Assembly: GCA_016292545.1 (NCBI GenBank)
Contig: JAEDIG010000026.1
Location: 1 to 23,821, forward strand
Direction: 5' to 3'
Length of the DNA stretch: 23,821 nucleotides
Origin: Bacteroidaceae bacterium
GTDB lineage: Bacteria > Bacteroidota > Bacteroidia > Bacteroidales > Bacteroidaceae
This document shows positions 1 to 7,649 of this stretch, piece by piece. Below the pieces are notes generated by a model that saw only the letters and a list, made by a program, of their open reading frames with translations, ran no database searches and was not told the DNA's origin. Numbering within the stretch: the first letter of the stretch is position 1; each line of letters starts with the position of its first letter. The position numbers and the translations under genes were made by a program.

Positions 1-57
1 TAGAGCGTCGGATTCATAATCCGAAGGTCAAGGGTTCAAGTCCCTTTCCCGCTACCA
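1..57 (+). tRNA. tRNA with CAT anticodon (Met elongator or Ile2), 5' end cut off by the window
   Basis: The anticodon stem is a perfect 5-bp helix (8-12 with 20-24) closing a 7-nt loop with CAT at 15-17. The variable region is 25-29. The T stem (30-34 with 42-46) closes the loop TTCAAGT. The 3' acceptor strand is 47-53, the discriminator base is A54, and CCA is encoded at 55-57. About 20 nt of acceptor and D arm lie upstream of the window. The anticodon stem lacks the three consecutive G-C pairs of initiator tRNA, so this is elongator tRNA-Met or the tRNA-Ile whose CAT anticodon is modified by TilS. Without the acceptor 5' half I cannot separate these two. Confidence 0.93.
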
Positions 58-67
58 GAAGAATCAA

Positions 68-98
68 AAAGAGTTGCATTTTCTGCAACTCTTTTTTT
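68..98 (+). terminator. Rho-independent terminator of the tRNA
   Basis: An 11-bp perfect stem (AAAGAGTTGCA at 68-78, TGCAACTCTTT at 84-94) encloses a 5-nt loop and is followed by a T run reaching 98. It sits 11 nt after the tRNA CCA end. Because the stem begins with AAA, it may also serve the convergent ATPase gene ending at 112. Confidence 0.85.
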
Positions 99-111
99 AA
101 TGCATGTAGTC

Positions 112-1443
112 TCACAGGAACATGGCCATATACACAGGAAGATAAAGCGTATTTCCATCCTTCTTCAAGTCCTTCGTATAGACTATATACCTTCGTTCCA
201 CCCTATTGGAGAATTTCTCTGCAAAACGATCTATTGAGACATGAGACTTATAACCTGAAGATTTCACCTCCACCGGTTTGAGTTTTGCACCGTCCGAAAG
301 CAGGAAATCCACCTCGTAGTAGTTCTTCCCGTCCTCGCGCAAAAAGGTATGGTAGAAGAGCCGATGACCATTAGACCTGAGCATTTGAGCAACCACATTT
401 TCGTAGATATAGCCCAGATTGACGCTCAGCTTGTCACCAAGCAATTTGTCGTAAATCACATTGTCTGTAAATTTTTTATCACAGAACGCGAGCGTCACAC
501 AAAGTCCAGTATCAGCCACATACATCTTATATCTCTCCATATCCCGAGTAAGAGCCATACCTACATTCGGATCATCGCAATGATATGCGACATTAACAGC
601 AAACGACTCGTTCATCTCGGACACAGCCTCTACGACACGTCCTGGCTTTTCACCCTTTATGACATTCCCCACCTGATACCGGGACACATTTCTGCTCAAC
701 TGTCCTGGTATGGCATGGAACATAGCACCAGACCTTCCCGAAGTATCTAGCTTGCGGAAATCCTCACCATATAAAGCAATAATATTCCTTTTCACTCGGT
801 CAACCTCGGCAAGGCTTCTCGTCTCAATATACTTTGCCACGGCCTGCGGCATACCTCCCACAAGCATATATAGTCTGAAACTACGCATCATCTGTGTATG
901 TATATCATCTCCCATCGGCTTCATCTTCGCATATGACTGGCGCAACAGTTCCACAGTAGCCTCATCACCCAAAGCCCATCTGAACTCCTCATAATCCATG
1001 GGGAACATTTCAAGCCTAGTTTCCTCGCTTGGTATCACAATGTCCAACACATTCCGCCTTATCGAAATTAACGAACCAGTCTCTATATACTGGTATCTGC
1101 CATCCTTAACAAGATGTTTGATAGCCTGCCTCGCCTTAGGTGCCATCTGCACCTCATCGAATATCACTACAGAACGGCCAGCCTTCAAGGTCACTTTATA
1201 CCGAAACTGAAGATAAGTAAACAAATCATCGATATCTGACAAATCATCAAATCTCCTAATCACCTCAGGAGAAGCCACAGAAAAATCAATGAGCATATAC
1301 GAGTCGTACTCTCGTTTGGCAAACTCTTCCACTATTGTCGACTTGCCTATACGCCGGGCACCTTCTACGAGCAAAGCTGTTTCCCCTTTTTGCTCATTCT
1401 TCCACTTTATCATGTCGCCATAAATCTTCCTTCTGAACACCAT
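112..1443 (-). CDS. AAA-family ATPase with DUF4143 C-terminal region
   Basis: This is a 443-residue predicted cytoplasmic ATPase of the AAA_14/DUF4143 family, which is abundant in Bacteroidota and has no agreed role. The N terminus carries a Walker A motif in the family form GARRIGKST (about residues 28-36). A Walker B-like stretch, VVIFDEVQ, lies near residue 95 and a sensor-like TGS near 123. The C-terminal third contains EVDFLL followed by PVEVKSS, which resembles the core of a PD-(D/E)xK nuclease fold and is usual in the family. Whether it cuts DNA is unknown. Length and start context (MVFRRKIYGD) are normal. The promoter is at 1481-1512 and is overlapped by three phased repeats, suggesting tight control and possibly autoregulation. 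The gene is divergent from the lyase at 1665. Confidence 0.9.
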   Translation of the reverse strand: MVFRRKIYGDMIKWKNEQKGETALLVEGARRIGKSTIVEEFAKREYDSYMLIDFSVASPEVIRRFDDLSDIDDLFTYLQFRYKVTLKAGRSVVIFDEVQMAPKARQAIKHLVKDGRYQYIETGSLISIRRNVLDIVIPSEETRLEMFPMDYEEFRWALGDEATVELLRQSYAKMKPMGDDIHTQMMRSFRLYMLVGGMPQAVAKYIETRSLAEVDRVKRNIIALYGEDFRKLDTSGRSGAMFHAIPGQLSRNVSRYQVGNVIKGEKPGRVVEAVSEMNESFAVNVAYHCDDPNVGMALTRDMERYKMYVADTGLCVTLAFCDKKFTDNVIYDKLLGDKLSVNLGYIYENVVAQMLRSNGHRLFYHTFLREDGKNYYEVDFLLSDGAKLKPVEVKSSGYKSHVSIDRFAEKFSNRVERRYIVYTKDLKKDGNTLYLPVYMAMFL

Positions 1444-1480
1444 ATATCTTATCTTATTGGATTTTAATATTTTGACGATG

Positions 1481-1512
1481 CAAAGATACCGTTTTTGCCG
1501 TTTTCCACCAAA
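1481..1512 (-). promoter_or_regulatory. Promoter of the DUF4143 ATPase gene
   Basis: On the minus strand, TTTG (1512-1509) is followed after exactly 20 bp by TATCTTTG (1488-1481), matching the Bacteroidota -33/-7 pattern TTTG-N19-21-TAnnTTTG. Transcription would start near 1474, about 30 nt before the ATG. The -33 element and most of the spacer lie inside the proximal copy of the 18-bp repeat, so a protein bound there would occlude the promoter. Confidence 0.8.
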
Positions 1513-1576
1513 TTTATATGATATTTTTTGCCGTTTTCCACCAATTTTTTTTTATTCATTTGCCGTTTTCCACCGA
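1494..1576. repeat. Three helically phased 18-bp direct repeats, candidate operator
   Basis: The plus-strand repeat TTTGCCGTTTTCCACCAA occurs at 1494-1511 and 1527-1544, with a third copy at 1559-1576 differing only in the second-to-last base (G for A). Matching bases are 33 and 32 bp apart, close to three helical turns, so all copies face the same side of the DNA. The spacers are AT-rich and unrelated. The first copy covers the -33 box of the ATPase promoter. The array also lies 89-171 bp upstream of the lyase start, so it could affect both genes. Operator function is inferred from position and phasing. Confidence 0.85.
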
Positions 1577-1635
1577 TTTTGGATGTCTGCAACACTTCGT
1601 TTCAATTAAGTACATCGCCTGTCTTCTGCGTATTA

Positions 1636-1668
1636 ATGACAAACAAAAACAATGAAACTGGATTATGA
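1636..1668 (+). other. Possible 10-codon upstream ORF overlapping the lyase start
   Basis: ATG at 1636 opens MTNKNNETGL and stops at TGA 1666-1668, overlapping the lyase ATG (1665-1667) as ATGA. This geometry allows translational coupling, but a 10-codon ORF here could easily be chance and no conservation can be judged from one sequence. Confidence 0.25.
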
Positions 1669-3968
1669 AGACTAAAATGACCGCAATACTGCTGGCATGC
1701 TGCCTTGCGCTGAATGCCATGGCCGACAACCTGGAAATTGAAGGGCTGAGGAAAAAGGTGGACCCCTATCTCCTCCATGTGGAAAAGCAGAGCGACTGGC
1801 TGGTGTCGCGTCTGCAGATGTACTGGGCAACTCACGCCACTGATGTGTTCATCAAGGATGAGGCATTCCACCACCCTGGCGGGGAGCGGGCCGAAGCACC
1901 CACAGTAAAGTTTGACGGCACAAGAAGCCACGTCACCTCCTTCAACCGGCCGAAACTGGAAGACATGGTTCCCTACGATGACGATGAAGAAGGAAACGTG
2001 CACTACATCAATCCAGCCACTGGAGAGATGGAACTTGTGCATCCCTCCAAAACCGGACGACAGGTGACAAGCATCAACCGCCACATCATGACCATTGCAC
2101 GCGATGCAGCAAAAATATATGCCGCCACAGGTGACAAACGCTATGGGGACATGGCCTTTGGAGTGTTCGACACCTACCTCAAGGGCATCTACTACCGCAA
2201 CGTCCCAAAGGACATGGACGGCAGCCACGGACAAACCATCGTGGGCATGACCTCGTTTGAAGTAATCCACGAGGATATAATATCTGAGATTGTAGAGATG
2301 TACCCCCTGCTTTCTTCCTACATCGACACAAACCGTACGCTCTACGATGCTGCAATGAAGAAATGGGCCGACAATATCATAGACAACGGCGTGCCCCACA
2401 ACAACTGGAATCTTTTCCAAGCCATCTTCGTGATAAAGATTGCCGGAATACTACAGGAAGATGCCAAATACACCGATGGGAAAGGAAAGAACTACTACAT
2501 CGACCACATCGTCAACAAGAACAGCATAAGGCAATGGAGCATAGCCAAACTGGCCGACTACGGTTTCGACTCAGCCACAGGCATCTGGTACGAGTCGCCG
2601 GGATATAGCGTGAATGTGGTGGCAGACATGGCAGAATTTGCCAACCAGATGGACCGCGACTATGGAATAGACTTTTTTGCTTCCATCCCCGTAATCACCC
2701 GTTCCATCGAATCCGCAGCCCAGTATCTCATGCCCAACAGGATGATATGCGGCTTTGGCGACACTCATCCCAACTATCTCAACCAGCGTGCCGCAGACAA
2801 CATCATCGACTACGCCCGCCGCCATGGCAAAAAATCGTTGGAGGAACGTTTCATGAAGTTCAAGACAGCCATCCAAAAGGATGCTTCAGCCGATGAAATC
2901 GAGAATTATTGCAGTCCTGTATTCTATGCACCCAATGCCTCATGGCTGATGCAACGCAGCGGAATGGACAGCCAGCACGACCTTGCCATATCGCTCAACG
3001 GAAGCTTGGGCAACCACCAGCATGCCAATGGCATATCCATGGAGCTCTATGGAAAAGGATATGTGCTTGGGCCGGACGCAGGGATTGGAAGGGGGCTATA
3101 CAGCGGCCAGGACTACAAGGAATACTATTCGCAATTTCCTGCCCACAACACGGTGTGCGTCAACGGCAAGTCCTCCTATCCAGTGATGATGTCGTCACAC
3201 GCCTTCAAGGTGGAGGCAAGCGGAGCACAGGACGGCAACACCTTTTCGCAAGTGTCGTTTGTGGAACCAGAGACACATGCCGCCCAGATGCGCACCAATG
3301 CCATCGTAAGAACCAGCCCTGCGGGCGGATATTATGTAGACATATTCCGCAGCAAGACGGACGACGAGGAGCAGTTTCACGACTATTTCTATCACAATCT
3401 GGGGCAAACCATGTCGCTCACACGAGCAAACGGCAGCAGCCTTGACCTTCAGCCGACCGATGAACTGGCCTTTGCGGGCGGCCATCTCTATGCCTATTCC
3501 TATATACATGACAAACTGTCGCAGAAGACTGACGAGCATGTGCGATCCACATTCTCTATCACCAACGGCCCGGAAATGTCCGTCTGGTTCAAAGGTTCCT
3601 ACAACCAAACAGTATTCAAGGCCTTGTCGCCCGTCAATCTGGAGTACGAGCGATTGGGCAAGTTCATGCCATACGATATAGAGAAGCAACCCGTGCTCAC
3701 CTTCATTGCCCGCCGGCAAGGTGAGGCCTGGGACAATCCTTTTGTGGCCGTGTTCGAGCCAACCACCAAAACGGAGCCATCAGAGATTGAATCGGTGGAC
3801 TATTTCACACCCGCCAAAGGTGCCATCGGTATCATTGTGCACCTGAAATCGGGCGACACAGATTATATCTTCTCCGCCCCCAAAGCCAGCAAAATGAAAT
3901 ACAAGGGCATGAAGGTCAATGGAATATTTGCCGTAATCAGGAATGGGAAGAGACTTATCGAGCGATGA
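1665..3968 (+). CDS. Exported heparinase II/III-family polysaccharide lyase
   Basis: This is a 767-residue exported protein likely to cleave a uronate-containing polysaccharide by beta-elimination in the periplasm or at the outer membrane. A signal peptide (residues 1-20, cleavage after AMA) is clear; LLAC at 9-12 resembles a lipobox, but its hydrophobic stretch is short. Residues about 30-400 fit the alpha/alpha toroid of this superfamily, with conserved-looking NNWN at 246-249. Residues about 420-620 contain the heparinase II/III beta-sandwich signature, including NHQHANG (450-456) and the following GPDAGIGRGLYSG segment, where metal and active-site histidines normally sit. Full length for the family. 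I cannot assign a PL family or substrate. It leads a locus with a sensor-regulator, a sigma factor and a GH28-like hydrolase, which suggests a shared glycan. No convincing promoter was found upstream. Confidence 0.85.
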   Translation: MKTKMTAILLACCLALNAMADNLEIEGLRKKVDPYLLHVEKQSDWLVSRLQMYWATHATDVFIKDEAFHHPGGERAEAPTVKFDGTRSHVTSFNRPKLEDMVPYDDDEEGNVHYINPATGEMELVHPSKTGRQVTSINRHIMTIARDAAKIYAATGDKRYGDMAFGVFDTYLKGIYYRNVPKDMDGSHGQTIVGMTSFEVIHEDIISEIVEMYPLLSSYIDTNRTLYDAAMKKWADNIIDNGVPHNNWNLFQAIFVIKIAGILQEDAKYTDGKGKNYYIDHIVNKNSIRQWSIAKLADYGFDSATGIWYESPGYSVNVVADMAEFANQMDRDYGIDFFASIPVITRSIESAAQYLMPNRMICGFGDTHPNYLNQRAADNIIDYARRHGKKSLEERFMKFKTAIQKDASADEIENYCSPVFYAPNASWLMQRSGMDSQHDLAISLNGSLGNHQHANGISMELYGKGYVLGPDAGIGRGLYSGQDYKEYYSQFPAHNTVCVNGKSSYPVMMSSHAFKVEASGAQDGNTFSQVSFVEPETHAAQMRTNAIVRTSPAGGYYVDIFRSKTDDEEQFHDYFYHNLGQTMSLTRANGSSLDLQPTDELAFAGGHLYAYSYIHDKLSQKTDEHVRSTFSITNGPEMSVWFKGSYNQTVFKALSPVNLEYERLGKFMPYDIEKQPVLTFIARRQGEAWDNPFVAVFEPTTKTEPSEIESVDYFTPAKGAIGIIVHLKSGDTDYIFSAPKASKMKYKGMKVNGIFAVIRNGKRLIER

Positions 3969-3995
3969 TTATTCCACGAAAAAAAAGTTTATTTA

Positions 3996-4027
3996 TTTGG
4001 TTCTTTGCCCAACATACGCTACCTTTG
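3996..4027 (+). promoter_or_regulatory. Promoter of the propeller/AraC regulator
   Basis: TTTG at 3996-3999, a 20-bp spacer, then TACCTTTG at 4020-4027 match the Bacteroidota promoter pattern exactly. The predicted transcription start near 4034 leaves a leader of about 65 nt before ATG 4101. A small hairpin (GAGCA 4054-4058 with TGCTC 4063-4067) lies in that leader. The lyase gene ends 27 bp before the -33 box, so the regulator has its own promoter. Confidence 0.75.
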
Positions 4028-4100
4028 TCCCGCAAAAGGTGCATTTCCCCATAGAGCATGAGTGCTCACGGTGACTTTTCCGCCTTTGTGCGAACAAGCT

Positions 4101-6893
4101 ATGTATAGAACCCGACTAATAAAACTATTGTCCATCCTGCTATGGTTCGGCGCATGTATCTCCCTTGCGTCCCGTCCCTATGGAAGCATGTGCCAGCTGA
4201 CGTCCGCCGACGGCCTGCATGGCAACTCAATAGGGAAAGTGCTCAGGGGCTCGGATGGCAGGGTGTGGACTGGAGGCAGATATGGCATAAACGTGTTTGA
4301 CGGCCATTCCATCGATGGTTATGACATCTCTGTCTGCGGACATCCCCATAACACATGCGTGGACATCTGCGAGGATGCCAACGGCACCATCTACGCAGCC
4401 ACACGCGACGGAATCATAGCATTAAGTCGTGGCAGCGACCGTTTCCGGCACATCCTATCCGAAATAGAGAAGCCACTGTGTGTGTTTGCAGACAGCAGCA
4501 CACTGTATGTGGGCGGCACCTATGGCCTGTACTGCTACAAAGGGAAGCGACTGACCCATATCAGTTTCAACCAAGGCAACATCGGGATGGAAAAGGACGT
4601 TCGCCATATCCGGAAGGCTGAAGACGGCCTGATATACTTCCTGACACGAAGCCATCTACATTGCTATGACCCCTCAGACGGAAGCGTGTCGACCGTCACA
4701 ATAGCCGAAGGAAAGCCCGCAAATGTATCTTTTGGACAATTGGCCCTTATCGGCAACACCATATATATTGGCACAAAAAACGACGGCCTGTACCGACTTG
4801 GGAAGAACAGCCATAGCCTGAAACGAATTGAAGGCATCGGCAACGTCATCACCTCAATGGAAAACCAGGGCGAGCACCTATATATCGGCACCGACGGTTC
4901 CGGGGCGTACGTTGTGGACAGCCGCAGAGACAGCATCATGGAACATTTCGGTGCGCTTGTAGCCAACGGCCACCACATCCCCACCAACGCAGTCTATTAC
5001 TACATCAAAGACCAGTATGGCATCGACTGGATAGGCATGGCACGCCACGGACTGGCCTACATCAGACGCCCGTCTGAACTGTTCAAGCCTTTTGTCCAAG
5101 GCGACTACATGGCATCGGGCTTTGGAGTGCGAAGTTTCCACATTGGTGAAAAGGATTGCCTGATAGGCATGTTTGACGGCTTCACATATATTAACCGGAA
5201 GAGCGATGAAACCAAGCATTTCTGCCCCGATGAGCTGGATGGCGCACACATCGTTACAGCCATTGAACCATTTGGTGACATGTTCTATATAGGCACATAC
5301 GACGGCGGCCTAAAGCTATTCAATCCAAAGAACAGACAAATGGTGAAACAGACATTTTCTCCATCGCTCGACAATACCAACGTCATCTGCCTCACGCAGG
5401 CAGACAGCAGCATCTGGATAGGGACAAGCGACGGGCTGTTTGTCATCGACAGCCAAGGACAATGCCGACATTTCACGGAGAAGAACTCACGGATAGCAGG
5501 TGGCACCATCTCAAGCATCACACCCGACAAGCACGGCAACATGTGGGTGACGAGCATCACGGGTTTCTCGCTATGCACCCCATCGTTTTCTTTTGAAACA
5601 GACAATTTCCCAAAGGGGTTCATCGACCATGAAAAACACCTGAAAGGGACAACGGGCCACGATGATGCCTTGCTTTTCCATAATGATTTCTCGGCATACA
5701 GGGTAGACGCATCCACGCTGGAATGCGAACAGTTGGATGTGCCAGCCTTCATTCTGGACAAACGTTGCTGCGAGCTACTTGACGATGGAATGGGGTACTA
5801 TTGGTTTGCCACCGACAACGGCCTTATGCGGACGACATACGATATGGAGCATGTATCCCAGTTCGGTCAGGCCGATGGCCTTGAGGGACATATTGTCAAT
5901 AAAATGGGAACGGATGGAAACGGGAGTCTGTGGGTGGCCACTAACAACGGCCTGTTCCACATGTCGCCAAACGACATGAAGAAATGGGAGGAATCCACCA
6001 TCCACAAGAGCCGTCTGTGTCATCTGACAATAGGCGGAAACACGTTGTCAACAACCGCATGTGCATTGGCAAATGTGGAAAAGAGCCTTTCTCTAGACTG
6101 GAATCTATGGTCGGAAAAACTGACATTTGCTGCCATACTGGATGATTTCGCCCAGAAGTCCGGCCGGCTGTTCGAATATACCATTGACGGCAATGAATGG
6201 CAGATTGTCAAGGAAGCCGAGGAGGCCAGCCTCTCAAGCCTCTGCCTGGGACAACATAAATTGTGCATAAGAATGGCCGGTGTTCCTGGCAGCCAGACAG
6301 ATTTCTTGATTCACGTCTACCCTTCATGGCTGTTCTTTCTGGAAGTCTTTGTGGGCATTGCCCTCGCTGTGCTCGTACTCTTTTGGCTACGCTACAGACG
6401 CGACACAAAAGCCCTGCTGAGCGAACGCGACGAAATGGAAGTGACCATCATGGAAATGGTGGAGGAGCAGCAGAACCAGGAAGAGGGGCTGGAAGAGATG
6501 AAAGGTCCCAAATACCAGAAAGCGAAACTCGACGAGGCAGACTGCAAGGACATAGCCACACGCATGACCCAACTTATGGAATTGAAGAAACTCTACCTGA
6601 ATCCAGAACTCAAGCGTGCCGACATTGCCACGGAACTGGGTGTATCGCCATCAAAACTGAGCCAGGTGATAAGCCTCTACATGAAAGACAACTATTACGA
6701 TTTTGTAAACCGGTTCCGCATGGAAGAGTTCAAACGCATGATTGCCAACGAGGAGTACCGAAGATACACCCTGACAGCCCTGAGCGAACAGTGCGGGTTC
6801 AAGAAAACCTCCTTCTTCACCACCTTCAGGAAAGTGGAGGGAATGACCCCGACAGAGTATCTGAAAAGCCACAACATATCCATGAAATACTGA
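4101..6893 (+). CDS. One-piece transmembrane regulator: beta-propeller sensor, TM segment, AraC-type output, no kinase
   Basis: This 930-residue inner-membrane regulator is built like the sensor and output ends of a hybrid two-component system with the middle absent. An N-terminal signal anchor is followed by about ten repeats ending in forms such as WIGTSDGLF and WVATNNGLF (Reg_prop blades). A Y_Y_Y-like beta domain (FEYTIDGNEW) and one TM helix (about 743-764) follow. After a charged, Glu-rich coiled stretch comes an AraC-type DNA-binding domain (about 825-925, with IATELGVSPSKLSQVI and LSEQCGFKKTSFFTTF). No HisKA H-box, HATPase motifs or receiver Asp are present. The plan resembles SusR, which senses oligosaccharide and binds DNA directly. 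An upstream GTG at 4062 would add 13 polar residues before the signal anchor; ATG 4101 is preferred. It probably controls the flanking enzymes (inference). Confidence 0.85.
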   Translation: MYRTRLIKLLSILLWFGACISLASRPYGSMCQLTSADGLHGNSIGKVLRGSDGRVWTGGRYGINVFDGHSIDGYDISVCGHPHNTCVDICEDANGTIYAATRDGIIALSRGSDRFRHILSEIEKPLCVFADSSTLYVGGTYGLYCYKGKRLTHISFNQGNIGMEKDVRHIRKAEDGLIYFLTRSHLHCYDPSDGSVSTVTIAEGKPANVSFGQLALIGNTIYIGTKNDGLYRLGKNSHSLKRIEGIGNVITSMENQGEHLYIGTDGSGAYVVDSRRDSIMEHFGALVANGHHIPTNAVYYYIKDQYGIDWIGMARHGLAYIRRPSELFKPFVQGDYMASGFGVRSFHIGEKDCLIGMFDGFTYINRKSDETKHFCPDELDGAHIVTAIEPFGDMFYIGTYDGGLKLFNPKNRQMVKQTFSPSLDNTNVICLTQADSSIWIGTSDGLFVIDSQGQCRHFTEKNSRIAGGTISSITPDKHGNMWVTSITGFSLCTPSFSFETDNFPKGFIDHEKHLKGTTGHDDALLFHNDFSAYRVDASTLECEQLDVPAFILDKRCCELLDDGMGYYWFATDNGLMRTTYDMEHVSQFGQADGLEGHIVNKMGTDGNGSLWVATNNGLFHMSPNDMKKWEESTIHKSRLCHLTIGGNTLSTTACALANVEKSLSLDWNLWSEKLTFAAILDDFAQKSGRLFEYTIDGNEWQIVKEAEEASLSSLCLGQHKLCIRMAGVPGSQTDFLIHVYPSWLFFLEVFVGIALAVLVLFWLRYRRDTKALLSERDEMEVTIMEMVEEQQNQEEGLEEMKGPKYQKAKLDEADCKDIATRMTQLMELKKLYLNPELKRADIATELGVSPSKLSQVISLYMKDNYYDFVNRFRMEEFKRMIANEEYRRYTLTALSEQCGFKKTSFFTTFRKVEGMTPTEYLKSHNISMKY

Positions 6894-6905
6894 CTGCGCT
6901 CCGTC

Positions 6906-6913
6906 TAACTTTG
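6906..6913 (+). promoter_or_regulatory. Isolated -7-like element downstream of the regulator
   Basis: TAACTTTG matches the -7 consensus 13 bp after the regulator stop codon, but no TTTG or TTGG lies 19-21 bp upstream. It could be a weak second promoter for the sigma factor or a chance match. The rest of 6894-7004 shows no gene. Confidence 0.3.
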
Positions 6914-7004
6914 CTGAACTCAGCGATAAGTACATAGAACACAACAAGATGTCCCAGACGGACACTTGAAAGCCTCAAACGTCGGCAAAAAATAGAATAT
7001 ACCC

Positions 7005-7035
7005 TTGGTCACCATCATTTTTCTTCCTAACTTTG
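7005..7035 (+). promoter_or_regulatory. Promoter of the ECF sigma-factor gene
   Basis: TTGG at 7005-7008, a 19-bp spacer, then TAACTTTG at 7028-7035 fit the Bacteroidota pattern. Predicted transcription starts near 7042. The element overlaps a TTG (7005) that would otherwise extend the sigma-factor ORF by 32 codons; as part of the -33 box, that TTG cannot be the start of a transcript made from here. Confidence 0.75.
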
Positions 7036-7100
7036 CCCCCAGCAAACACGGAATGGCACACATGGAGCCATTATTTCATCACCAAATAAAAAATCTGAAT

Positions 7101-7610
7101 ATGATGAACGAGACAAAGTACGGAAAAGAGGAATTCATCGGCGCACTATACGAACGATATGCGCCAGAGGCCAAGGCATATTTTGAGGCCTGCCTCCACA
7201 ATGTGATGGTAGCAGAAGACCTGACCCATGACCTTTTCCTCAGACTCTTCAATATCGACATTCTGAATGAAGCCACGGCGAAAGGCCTCATCTACACCAT
7301 GGCGAAAAGGATGGTGGTGGACAAGGCCAGACAACAGTTGCATGAGCAATCTGCCATGCGGCACTATCACGAGATGAACGCACGCAACGCCAGTCTCTCG
7401 GACAACGTGGTGGACATGCTAGGCCAATATGAACAGGGCGGCCTACAGAACATGACTAAACGAAGAGTACAGATCTATTTGATGTACTTCCGCGAAGGCA
7501 AGACAGCCCGCGAAATATCCGGCCTGCTCCATATAGAGAAAAGAACCGTTGAAAGCCACATCTACATGTCGCGCCAAATTATGCAAAGACATCTGCACAA
7601 TGTCGTTTAG
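7101..7610 (+). CDS. ECF-type RNA polymerase sigma factor without adjacent anti-sigma gene
   Basis: This is a 169-residue sigma-70-family factor (ECF type) that would direct RNA polymerase to a special promoter set. Region 2 is visible in residues about 8-70 (FIGALYERY then EDLTHDLFLRLF). Region 4 is in the C-terminal part, with the helix-turn-helix TAREISGLLHIEKRTVESHIYMSRQIM. ATG 7101 or 7104 is preferred to the longer frame because the TTG at 7005 is inside the promoter; 7053 and 7062 are also possible. In Bacteroidota such factors are usually followed by a FecR-type anti-sigma gene and SusC/SusD. Here a GH28-like gene follows after 39 bp and no anti-sigma gene is present, so how activity is restrained is unclear. 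The two genes probably share a transcript. Confidence 0.85.
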   Translation: MMNETKYGKEEFIGALYERYAPEAKAYFEACLHNVMVAEDLTHDLFLRLFNIDILNEATAKGLIYTMAKRMVVDKARQQLHEQSAMRHYHEMNARNASLSDNVVDMLGQYEQGGLQNMTKRRVQIYLMYFREGKTAREISGLLHIEKRTVESHIYMSRQIMQRHLHNVV

Positions 7611-7649
7611 CCACAAACAGAGCATTCTACTACAAATCAACAAATAAAC

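Noticed and set aside
1494..1576. Phased 18-bp repeats as a small CRISPR array
   Set aside because: The gaps are only about 15 bp and AT-rich, there are no cas genes, and the first repeat lies on a promoter. Operator repeats explain it better.
1602..2420. 272-codon minus-strand ORF
   Set aside because: It is antisense to the lyase gene, with Cys/His/Val-rich composition typical of a reverse-frame shadow and no recognisable domain.
6263..6937. 224-codon plus-strand ORF
   Set aside because: It is a second frame through the TM/AraC end of the regulator, with no coherent protein features.
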